Of a stretch of 14,968 nt of DNA, positions 7,690-12,163 are shown piece by piece; positions within the stretch are counted from its first letter, which is position 1, and the number at the start of each line of letters is the position of its first letter. The DNA is from Candidatus Woesearchaeota archaeon (GTDB lineage: Archaea > Nanobdellota > Nanobdellia > Woesearchaeales > GW2011-AR9): positions 1 to 14,968 of the forward strand of contig JABMOA010000108.1 in NCBI GenBank assembly GCA_013204355.1, given 5' to 3'. The translations under genes and the position numbers were made by a program. A model generated the notes under the pieces. The model was not told the origin of the DNA. It saw only the letters and a program-made list of their open reading frames with translations, and ran no database searches.

Positions 7690-8388
7690 GTCCGTAAAGT
7701 CTTTGACCTTTCCGAAACCAAACGCTTCTCCTTTATTCACAATATAAACATTAAAATCATCTATTTTCGTCAAAAATGGGCTTAACATCCGTCCTTGCAA
7801 AACATCTGTACCTTCTACTAAAGGATTAAAACTCGGGACAACTATCAATACATGTTTCTTCCATGTTCCTTTAAGAAAACATTTGAATTTCTCAATTTTA
7901 CTTCCTTCTTTAATACTAATTGCAGGATGTTCATGTCCAATAATAATCACTTCTTTATCTGTATCAACCAATTGATCACCGTGGACTATGAGTGCTTCTT
8001 TCAATTCTAATTCTTGAACAACCTTTACATTTCTTTTATCTGCAATTGGTTTAATGATTGGATCGTGATTTCCTTGCACAATAATTACTTCCTCAACACG
8101 TTCTAATAAATAATCTAGAAATTCTAATACTTCTTTCCATTCCTCTCTACTAATTCCACCAAACTGATGTTTTAAATCTCCATTAATCAAAACTTTCTTT
8201 GGTTTTGCAACTTCTAATATGTGGTCCATCTTTTCAAGAATTTGTTTCAACTGAAATCGTGGTACCATAATTCCTTTTCTCCGTAGTTCACCTTCATAGC
8301 CAATATGTAAATCATTGATGATCAGAACAGAAGATTCTTCTAAAAATAAAGAAGTGCCAATGATACGAATATTGGGGTGGATGTCCAT
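7687..8388 (-). CDS. Metallophosphoesterase, archaeal COG1407 type
   Basis: 233 residues, a full-length calcineurin-like phosphoesterase. All dimetal-site motifs are present in order: DLHIG (D26, H28), GDLKH (D71), GNHD (N107, H108, D109), HGD (H136) and GHEHPA (H152, H154). The string NDLHIGYE followed by GDLKH and GHEHPA is characteristic of the predicted ICC/SbcD-related phosphoesterases found in most archaea (COG1407). Their physiological substrate is not settled; a phosphodiester or nucleic acid end has been proposed by analogy with SbcD/Mre11. No signal peptide or membrane segment is visible, so it is cytosolic. The ATG at 8388 lies 25 nt from the centre of a TATA box shared with the divergent tRNA-Asn gene, so the mRNA is probably leaderless. 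It stands alone and ends in a hairpin. Confidence 0.92.
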   Translation of the reverse strand: MDIHPNIRIIGTSLFLEESSVLIINDLHIGYEGELRRKGIMVPRFQLKQILEKMDHILEVAKPKKVLINGDLKHQFGGISREEWKEVLEFLDYLLERVEEVIIVQGNHDPIIKPIADKRNVKVVQELELKEALIVHGDQLVDTDKEVIIIGHEHPAISIKEGSKIEKFKCFLKGTWKKHVLIVVPSFNPLVEGTDVLQGRMLSPFLTKIDDFNVYIVNKGEAFGFGKVKDFTD

Positions 8389-8409
8389 ATAGAGAAAAAT
8401 TCCGCTAAC

Positions 8410-8417
8410 TTTATAAA
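8410..8417. promoter_or_regulatory. Shared palindromic TATA box: tRNA-Asn (+) and phosphoesterase (-)
   Basis: TTTATAAA is a perfect palindrome. Its centre lies 28 nt before the first base of the tRNA on the plus strand and 25 nt before the ATG of the phosphoesterase on the minus strand. Both distances fit archaeal TBP/TFB initiation. One TATA element could therefore serve both directions. Confidence 0.65.
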
Positions 8418-8456
8418 TAACTTACGTTTGAGAATCATTGTGCCCCTGTGGCTTAG

Positions 8457-8479
8457 GCCCAGTTAATGCTGGGGAGCAA
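8457..8479 (+). other. D-loop tRNA intron (23 nt)
   Basis: Exon bases GCTT (8451-8454) pair with GAGC (8474-8477) as a 4-bp central helix. AGG (8455-8457) forms a 3-nt bulge with the cut after AG. CCCAG (8458-8462) and CTGGG (8469-8473) form an intron-internal stem with a 6-nt loop. On the 3' side the bulge is AAT (8478-8480), with the cut before T8480. The outer exon helix is not formed, so this is a relaxed bulge-helix-bulge element. Excision restores a canonical D loop, which is the strongest argument. The exact ends could be off by one or two bases. Confidence 0.82.
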
Positions 8480-8501
8480 TGGTTATAGCATGCGGCTGTT
8501 A

Positions 8502-8517
8502 TCCTTTATGGGAAGAT
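8502..8517 (+). other. Anticodon-loop tRNA intron at 37/38 (16 nt)
   Basis: The loop between the anticodon stem arms is 23 nt instead of 7. Cutting after A8501 and before A8518 gives CTGTTAA. TAT (8500-8502) and ATA (8516-8518) are the 3-nt bulges. The central helix pairs 8496-8499 with 8512-8515 (C-G, T-A, a G-A mismatch, T-G), and a short stem CC/GG closes the intron loop. The position is the canonical archaeal one; the helix is weak. Confidence 0.85.
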
Positions 8518-8534
8518 ACCGCAGGATCGTCGGT

Positions 8535-9344
8535 TCAAATCCGACCAGGGGCGCTCATGAGGGGATTTATTCCCCTCACTTTTAATAATTCTAAGCGGTC
8601 ATTTATGTCCGTTCCTTTTGGTAAACATCCATATTCTTGCCAAACAAGATATCTTGTAATTGAATTATAACTTGAATATCTAACTTCTTCCATCCATTTA
8701 GAAAGCATTTTTTTACCATTAATTTCAATTTGATGACTTACAAATGGTTTTGATTCTCTAGCTCTATTATATGTAGCTGAAAAGACCTTAAATTTCATTT
8801 ATATTAATAATTTACTGAGTGAAACGTGAAGTGACTTGCTATTTGTGGTATGATTGATAACTGGATATTTTCCGCCTTTCTTAAAGACAAGACTGAAATC
8901 AGTATCTGCAATTCCTCTAAGAAACGCTCGTTTTATTTCTATTTTTGAATTAAGTACTGGGGATGGAATTTTAATATTTAATTTTGGACTAAATGGTATA
9001 TCACAAGAATTGTGTAGAAATGTTAATATCGCCTTTGATCTAATTTCAATGATTACAGTGTTTTTTGAACATCTGGTTAATTTTACCTCTTTATTAAATA
9101 ATCTTTTAATTAATGGTTTTATGAATTCCAAATACCATTGATATTCATTTATTTGGTGACCCCCATATAACATATGGTAATCCCATTTGTTTTTTCTAAC
9201 TTTAAGTTTCATATATCCATCACCAACATGAAACCCTAAAAAATACGCTAATTCTTCTGTAAGAAATTCGGGAACTTTAATACCAAGACGTTTGTCATTG
9301 TGACTATATTCAACTTTTGATAAATCTAATTTTTTCATTTTCAC
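8535..9344 (-). pseudogene. LAGLIDADG homing endonuclease split by one in-frame stop
   Basis: A 270-codon frame starting at the ATG at 9344 is interrupted by a single TAA (8799-8801), directly followed by ATG in the same frame. The first part (181 aa) has two LAGLIDADG motifs: LAYFLGFHVGDG at 32-43 with acidic D42, and RAFLRGIADTDF at 139-150 with D147/D149 and an unusual Phe for the last Gly. The second part (87 aa, 8535-8798) continues the C-terminal half of the same fold (HQIEINGKKMLSKWMEE, TRYLVWQEYG). The frame is otherwise intact, so the damage is one nonsense change. Alternatively the halves are made separately by stop-start reinitiation. The last ~6 codons run antisense into the tRNA-Asn 3' end, and the stop lies in its T loop. 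A TATA box lies 27 nt before the ATG. Members of this family cut long specific sites, often in tRNA or rRNA genes, and spread introns. No intron encloses this one. Confidence 0.85.
8559..8577 (+). terminator. Hairpin downstream of tRNA-Asn
   Basis: GAGGGGA (8559-8565) and TCCCCTC (8571-8577) are perfect 7-bp arms around a 5-nt loop, followed by ACTTTTAA. It begins 6 nt after the tRNA discriminator base and may terminate or process the tRNA transcript. On the minus strand the same bases encode the last residues of the endonuclease reading frame. Confidence 0.55.
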
Positions 9345-9366
9345 AAGAAATCAAATGAAAAATATG

Positions 9367-9375
9367 ATTTATAAG
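9367..9375 (-). promoter_or_regulatory. TATA box for the homing endonuclease
   Basis: CTTATAAAT on the minus strand is centred 27 nt upstream of the ATG at 9344, predicting a leaderless transcript. A hairpin (AAGTTC at 9373-9378, GAACTT at 9384-9389) overlaps its upstream side. The endonuclease promoter thus appears intact even though the frame is broken. Confidence 0.6.
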
Positions 9376-9409
9376 TTCTACGTGAACTTGTCTAGTGGTA
9401 GTGTGCTTC

Positions 9410-9688
9410 TTATTTACTCTTATTTTTTTTGTCCAGTGGCAAACCAATACTATAAACCTTCTTCGCAATCTTCTCCATTAACTTCACATCAGAACATTCT
9501 TTGAACATTAATTCTCCATATCCATGAACAATAATTTCAATATCTTGTTCCTTAATTACCAATAGGATCTTTGTCTCAAGAATCACATCAAACTTCTTAG
9601 AAATTGCAGTAAGATCTAACTTCACTCTTTGAGGAAGTTTTGCAGAATATGCTGCTTTCGTTTTACATTTTTCTAATGTGAATTCCAT
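9410..9688 (-). CDS. Conserved-looking hypothetical protein, 92 aa
   Basis: 92 residues, MEFTLEKCKT to a Lys-rich tail (DKKNKSK). It has a compact alternating strand-helix pattern: KVKLDLTAISKKF-like helix, strands FDVILETKILLVI and DIEIIVHGYGELMFK, then a helix (DVKLMEKIAKKVYSIGL). The layout, a strand pair ending in a YGELMFK-type turn followed by an amphipathic helix, is faintly like one half of a TATA-binding-protein fold. That is only a shape resemblance, and no family is assigned. No zinc site, signal peptide or membrane segment is visible. It is divergent from the membrane-protein gene at 9773. AT-rich TTTTTTAAA (minus strand, ~9711-9719) lies about 27 nt before the ATG and would give a leaderless mRNA. 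A GGAG-like site (9703-9713) is too far from the ATG to act as an SD. Confidence 0.7.
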   Translation of the reverse strand: MEFTLEKCKTKAAYSAKLPQRVKLDLTAISKKFDVILETKILLVIKEQDIEIIVHGYGELMFKECSDVKLMEKIAKKVYSIGLPLDKKNKSK

Positions 9689-9725
9689 AATGTATTGGAA
9701 TACTCTCTCCTTTAAAAAACCAACC

Positions 9726-9733
9726 TTTATAAA
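9726..9733. promoter_or_regulatory. Palindromic TATA box between divergent genes
   Basis: TTTATAAA is the same palindrome as at 8410. On the plus strand it predicts a start near 9756, followed by a short SD (AGAGG at 9760-9764) and the ATG at 9773. On the minus strand it predicts a start near 9703, upstream of the 92-aa gene. Confidence 0.5.
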
Positions 9734-9772
9734 CTCTAAAAAAATAGTATTACTAAAAAAGAGGTTATTATC

Positions 9773-10171
9773 ATGGCTAAACGTAAAACATCTATAAAAC
9801 GAAATTCAAAATCAAATCAAAAATCAAAAAACTCAATGGAGTTACATCAGATTGCACATTATGTATTCTTTGCAGGACTTTTGCTTGCAATTGTAGCAGG
9901 ATTATTTCAAAATTTTATAAGTACTAACTGGTTAATTACTTTTCTTTTTGGAGCTGGTTTTCTTGTTGGGCTTTTCAACTTAACTGCAAAAGAAACAATG
10001 CCTTTCTTGATTGCTGCAATTGCATTAATGCTTGCAGGGATTGTAAACTATAGTCTTATTCCTGTAATAGGGGATTATATTCGTGCAATTTTAAGTAATA
10101 TTGTGGTCTTTGTTTCTCCTGCAGCGTTAATTTTAGGCTTTAAAGTTGTCTGGAAGCTAGCTTCAGATTAA
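9773..10171 (+). CDS. Small membrane protein with four predicted helices
   Basis: 132 residues. A strongly basic, Ser/Asn/Lys-rich N-terminus (residues 1-21) stays in the cytoplasm by the positive-inside rule. Four hydrophobic segments follow at about 27-45, 52-70, 75-98 and 103-128, joined by very short loops. No catalytic or transport motif is visible and I do not recognise the family. The ATG is supported by AGAGG 8 nt upstream and by the TATA box at 9726. T-rich DNA directly after the stop looks like an archaeal terminator, so the gene is probably monocistronic. The length and layout suggest a small archaeal integral membrane protein of unknown role. Confidence 0.75.
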   Translation: MAKRKTSIKRNSKSNQKSKNSMELHQIAHYVFFAGLLLAIVAGLFQNFISTNWLITFLFGAGFLVGLFNLTAKETMPFLIAAIALMLAGIVNYSLIPVIGDYIRAILSNIVVFVSPAALILGFKVVWKLASD

Positions 10172-10194
10172 TTTTTTCTTTTTATATCTTTTTT
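10172..10194 (+). terminator. T-rich terminator after the membrane protein
   Basis: Directly after the TAA stop there are T-runs of six, five and six bases within 23 nt, with no hairpin. This matches the U-tract type of archaeal termination. Confidence 0.6.
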
Positions 10195-10208
10195 GTAACA
10201 ACAGCGAA

Positions 10209-10216
10209 TTTATATA
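10209..10216 (+). promoter_or_regulatory. TATA box for the zinc-ribbon microprotein
   Basis: TTTATATA is centred 26-27 nt before the ATG at 10239, so the transcript is probably leaderless. No SD is present before that ATG. Confidence 0.6.
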
Positions 10217-10238
10217 TTACTTTTATCTTTTTCATATC

Positions 10239-10346
10239 ATGCAAAAAAAAGCGTGTGAATGTCCAGCATGTAAATTTAAATTTGTAGCTGTTATATTTTC
10301 TGGTTTACGTAACTTATTCTGTCCTTATTGTCATAGTAAGGTTTAA
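10239..10346 (+). CDS. 35-aa zinc-ribbon microprotein
   Basis: 35 residues with two CxxC knuckles: CPAC (C8, C11) and CPYC (C28, C31), plus an extra C6. Sixteen residues lie between the knuckles, including a hydrophobic stretch (FKFVAVIFSGL). This is the minimal zinc-ribbon layout. The first knuckle after a short basic start and the second near the C-terminus (HSKV) leave no room for another domain. The promoter geometry (TATA box 26 nt upstream) and the four well-placed cysteines support a real gene despite its size. The TATA box of the next gene overlaps its stop codon, so the two may be transcribed both separately and together. Possible roles include an RNA polymerase or ribosome accessory factor; nothing in the sequence decides. 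Confidence 0.68.
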   Translation: MQKKACECPACKFKFVAVIFSGLRNLFCPYCHSKV

Positions 10347-10350
10347 ATAT
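10342..10350 (+). promoter_or_regulatory. TATA box for the DUF368 gene
   Basis: TTTAAATAT is centred 26 nt before the ATG at 10372 and overlaps the stop codon of the zinc-ribbon gene. The spacing again predicts a leaderless mRNA and supports ATG 10372 over an upstream in-frame TTG at 10366. Confidence 0.55.
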
Positions 10351-10371
10351 CCTTTTCTTACTTCTTTGTGT

Positions 10372-11193
10372 ATGGAAACACTCTTAATCTTCCTTCGTGG
10401 TTTACTCATGGGGATGGCTGATGCAGTTCCCGGTGTGTCTGGTGGTACAATTGCATTTATTACTGGGATTTATCATAGATTAATTCATGCAATTAGTAAA
10501 ATACACATTTCTCTACTAATCAAAGGAAACTTCAAAAAATTCTACAAAAACTTAGATCTTAAACTTTTCATTCCGTTAGGTGCAGGGATTGCAATTGCAT
10601 TGTTCACATTCTCAAAATTGATGGGTTATTTACTTACAAACAAACCTTCTCTTACATTTGCCTTTTTCTTCGGATTAATTTTAGCGAGTCCAGTTGTTTT
10701 ATTCAAGTCTATTGGTAAAATAGATCTTAAGAAAATTTCATTTGCTGTCATTGGATTTGTTGGGGCTTATCTCTTGTCCTCACCTACGACTTTTCAAATC
10801 AATCATTCTTTGCCTTTCATTTTTCTTGCAGGTGCAATTGCGATCTGTGCCATGATTCTGCCGGGGATCTCCGGTGCATTTCTTTTATTACTTTTGGGAC
10901 AATATCACTATATTATTACTGCAATTCATGAATTCAATTTCAAAATCCTTGCAGTGTTTGGATTAGGTGCATTAACTGGGATCTTGGCCTTCTCAAAACT
11001 TTTAGATTACTTGATGCATCACTTTAAATCTCTTGTTCTTTCCTTTCTCATAGGGCTGATGCTCGGTTCTCTAAGGATTCCTATAGCAAAGGTTGTAGAA
11101 GATGGCAGTATGAATATTCTCGTGTTACTTCTTGGAGTATTGGGATTTTTATTAGTATTTATTATGGAGTGGTATTTTGCGAAGAAAGTTTAA
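10372..11193 (+). CDS. DUF368 (PopT-like) polyprenyl-phosphate translocase homologue
   Basis: 273 residues, full length for DUF368, with 8 or more hydrophobic segments. Two pseudo-symmetric re-entrant motifs mark the family: DAVPGVSGGT at 17-26 and MILPGISGAF at 161-170. Bacterial DUF368 proteins (PopT) and DedA proteins (UptA) were shown to return undecaprenyl phosphate to the cytoplasmic face of the membrane. In an archaeon the natural counterpart is dolichyl phosphate, the carrier for N-glycosylation and S-layer sugars. The substrate here is inferred. The start ATG is set by a TATA box 26 nt upstream. The C-terminus ends in a basic tail (AKKV). The stop is 1 nt from the stop of the convergent nuclease gene, and the plus transcript probably ends at the T-run at 11217-11223. 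Confidence 0.9.
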   Translation: METLLIFLRGLLMGMADAVPGVSGGTIAFITGIYHRLIHAISKIHISLLIKGNFKKFYKNLDLKLFIPLGAGIAIALFTFSKLMGYLLTNKPSLTFAFFFGLILASPVVLFKSIGKIDLKKISFAVIGFVGAYLLSSPTTFQINHSLPFIFLAGAIAICAMILPGISGAFLLLLLGQYHYIITAIHEFNFKILAVFGLGALTGILAFSKLLDYLMHHFKSLVLSFLIGLMLGSLRIPIAKVVEDGSMNILVLLLGVLGFLLVFIMEWYFAKKV

Positions 11194-11194
11194 T

Positions 11195-11614
11195 TCATAA
11201 ATGGAACCAGCCTTTCTTTTTTTCATCAATCATGGTTGTCAAATAATCCTCTAACGTTTTCAGATGGTGGGGAAACACATCTATTAAATTGTAAGGACAA
11301 TGGTTTTTATAGAGACGTTGCTTTACTTTACGTCGTTTATGATAAGATTCCCTATTCATTCCCCAATACTCAATAATCACGTGATGTTCCCACGATGGTA
11401 ACAAGAAATCGGGAATTACGACGCGGTTATTGTACTTAAGACGCCTTTCATATATATAATCAATATCTTTGTTGTAGAGAAAATTTGCAATAATCCGTTC
11501 GCCTTGTGATTTCACACATTCTCCATTAAGTGTAATTAAATTCTTTTTATTATAATCTTCAATTTCTTCATCACTCATTAACATTCTTTTGAGAAGTCCT
11601 AATTTTTGAGACAT
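11195..11614 (-). CDS. Small PD-(D/E)XK-type nuclease
   Basis: 139 residues. The core follows the pattern of restriction-endonuclease-like domains seen as C-terminal modules of some helicases and as free proteins. A helix carries SQGERIIANFL with E39, then a strand pair (DYIYERRLKYNN), then VVIPDFLLP with D69, then HVIIEYWGM with E82. The order E...PD...E is that of the metal-binding site. The usual Lys after the last Glu is replaced (EYWG), as in several members with the IEYWG/IEYFG form. A helix with many Lys and Arg (SYHKRRKVKQRLY) follows. No partner methylase or helicase is nearby, so a repair or DNA-processing role is more likely than restriction. The ATG sits 25 nt from a TATA box. Family assignment is good; activity is inferred. 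Confidence 0.75.
   Translation of the reverse strand: MSQKLGLLKRMLMSDEEIEDYNKKNLITLNGECVKSQGERIIANFLYNKDIDYIYERRLKYNNRVVIPDFLLPSWEHHVIIEYWGMNRESYHKRRKVKQRLYKNHCPYNLIDVFPHHLKTLEDYLTTMIDEKKKGWFHL
11217..11223 (+). terminator. T-tract terminator candidate after DUF368
   Basis: Seven consecutive T lie 23 nt past the DUF368 stop, inside the 3' end of the convergent gene. The same arrangement is seen after the secreted hydrolase at 6604. Confidence 0.4.
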
Positions 11615-11635
11615 GATCGCAATCTGTATTTCAAG

Positions 11636-11643
11636 TTTATAAT
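11636..11643 (-). promoter_or_regulatory. TATA box for the small nuclease
   Basis: ATTATAAA on the minus strand is centred 25 nt upstream of the ATG at 11614, predicting a leaderless mRNA. Confidence 0.6.
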
Positions 11644-11664
11644 ATTGTGTTGTAATCTACTATA

Positions 11665-12057
11665 CTAACCGAGCATATCATCAATTTCTTTTGCAACCTC
11701 TTCAATCTCGGCGAGCATTGCATTGGTGTCATTTTTAATGTCCCTTACTAATGCAGATAAATTAGCATCACGTAAAATATACCCTCTATTCTGACGTACT
11801 ACAATACCTGATTCAAGAAGTTTCTTTAAATGGTGGACAACTGTTGCTCTACTTAAACTCAAGTTATCAGCTAAATCGTCAGAGCTCATAGATTCATTTC
11901 GTCTAGATTTTCTTACCAGGATTATAAACATACGAAAACAGCTTGAATCCTTATCTCTACTTCCAAATAAACCAAGGGAATCACCTAGCCATTGTAATTC
12001 CTTATTGACATTTCCTGAATTATTATGCCTTACTTTTATGACTGTGATTCTGCTCAT
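11665..12057 (-). CDS. Winged-helix repressor, probable heat-shock regulator
   Basis: 130 residues. An ArsR-like winged helix-turn-helix spans about 38-98: a helix (CFRMFIILVRKSRR), SSDDLADNLSLS, the recognition helix SRATVVHHLKKLLESG (69-84) and a wing (VVRQNRGYILRD, 86-97). A C-terminal amphipathic helix (ALVRDIKND to EIDDMLG) probably makes the dimer. The gene is divergent from grpE-dnaK, and a 20-bp imperfect palindrome lies between the two TATA boxes. Archaeal heat-shock repressors such as Phr of Pyrococcus and HSR1 of Archaeoglobus are winged-helix proteins that bind at the promoters of chaperone genes and their own gene. By location and fold this looks like the equivalent here; direct orthology is not shown. 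The TATA box 25-26 nt before the ATG predicts a leaderless mRNA. Confidence 0.82.
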   Translation of the reverse strand: MSRITVIKVRHNNSGNVNKELQWLGDSLGLFGSRDKDSSCFRMFIILVRKSRRNESMSSDDLADNLSLSRATVVHHLKKLLESGIVVRQNRGYILRDANLSALVRDIKNDTNAMLAEIEEVAKEIDDMLG

Positions 12058-12078
12058 GGAACTGAAATCTTTTTCATA

Positions 12079-12087
12079 TTTTTAAAA
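12079..12087 (-). promoter_or_regulatory. TATA box for the winged-helix regulator
   Basis: TTTTAAAAA on the minus strand is centred about 26 nt upstream of the ATG at 12057. Its upstream end overlaps the palindrome at 12084-12103, fitting autoregulation. Confidence 0.55.
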
Positions 12088-12103
12088 CTTTCCCGAAAGG
12101 TTT
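12084..12103. promoter_or_regulatory. Candidate heat-shock operator palindrome
   Basis: Arms AAAACTTTC (12084-12092) and GAAAGGTTT (12095-12103) match at 8 of 9 positions around CC; the core CTTTC-CC-GAAAG is perfect. It overlaps the 5' end of the regulator TATA box on one side. On the other it covers the purine-rich BRE position (GAAAGG) and touches the grpE TATA box. A dimer bound here could block TBP/TFB at both promoters. Binding is inferred. Confidence 0.6.
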
Positions 12104-12109
12104 ATAAAT
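12101..12109 (+). promoter_or_regulatory. TATA box for grpE-dnaK
   Basis: TTTATAAAT preceded by the BRE-like GAAAGG. The predicted transcription start is near 12131, giving a leader of about 33 nt with an SD, unlike most first genes in the window. Confidence 0.7.
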
Positions 12110-12132
12110 CATGTGTATTCCAAAGCGACTAC

Positions 12133-12149
12133 GTTGATTTAAAATCAAC
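12133..12149. repeat. Perfect inverted repeat in the grpE leader
   Basis: GTTGATTT (12133-12140) and AAATCAAC (12142-12149) are exact 8-bp arms around one base. The repeat starts within a few bases of the predicted transcription start and ends 4 nt before the SD at 12153-12158. It could be a second operator in DNA form, or an RNA hairpin that hides or exposes the ribosome site with temperature. Confidence 0.55.
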
Positions 12150-12163
12150 AAAAGGTGGCAAAA

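Larger units (their letters stand above)
8442..8553 (+). tRNA. tRNA-Asn(GTT) with two introns
   Basis: Acceptor stem GCCCCTG (8442-8448) pairs exactly with CAGGGGC (8546-8552), with discriminator G8553. The T arm is GTCGG-TTCAAAT-CCGAC (8529-8545). The anticodon stem TGCGG (8491-8495) pairs with CCGCA (8519-8523). The gene is 112 nt long. Removing 8457-8479 from the D loop and 8502-8517 from the anticodon loop leaves 73 nt. The D arm then becomes GCTTAGTGGTTATAGC with the usual A14, G15 and GG18-19. The anticodon loop becomes CTGTTAA with anticodon GTT, the standard archaeal Asn loop. The variable loop is GGATC. CCA is not encoded. The TATA box at 8410 drives it, and a hairpin follows at 8559. 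The 3' end overlaps the antisense endonuclease gene by 19 nt. Confidence 0.93.

Noticed and set aside
7471..7785. 104-codon plus-strand frame covering the Lys-rich microprotein and the phosphoesterase 3' end
   Set aside because: It has no SD, overlaps two better frames and runs antisense to the phosphoesterase C-terminus.
8442..8553. tRNA-Sec or a long-variable-arm tRNA as the reason for the 112-nt length
   Set aside because: The extra bases are in the D and anticodon loops, the variable loop is 5 nt, and removing two introns gives a perfect tRNA-Asn(GTT).
8799..8801. Stop codon reassignment of TAA
   Set aside because: TAA ends many intact genes in the window (for example 7457, 7586, 10171, 11193), so it is a normal stop.
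9384..9412. Sequence like the 5' half of a tRNA (CTTGTCTAGTGGTAGTGTGC) between the endonuclease and the 92-aa gene
   Set aside because: The D-stem arms do not pair, there is no matching acceptor, anticodon or T arm downstream, and the region is explained as upstream promoter DNA of the endonuclease.
9682..9701. Inverted repeat ATTCCA / TGGAAT across the start of the 92-aa gene
   Set aside because: The arms are only 6 bp with an 8-nt spacer and include coding bases; chance occurrence is likely in AT-rich DNA.
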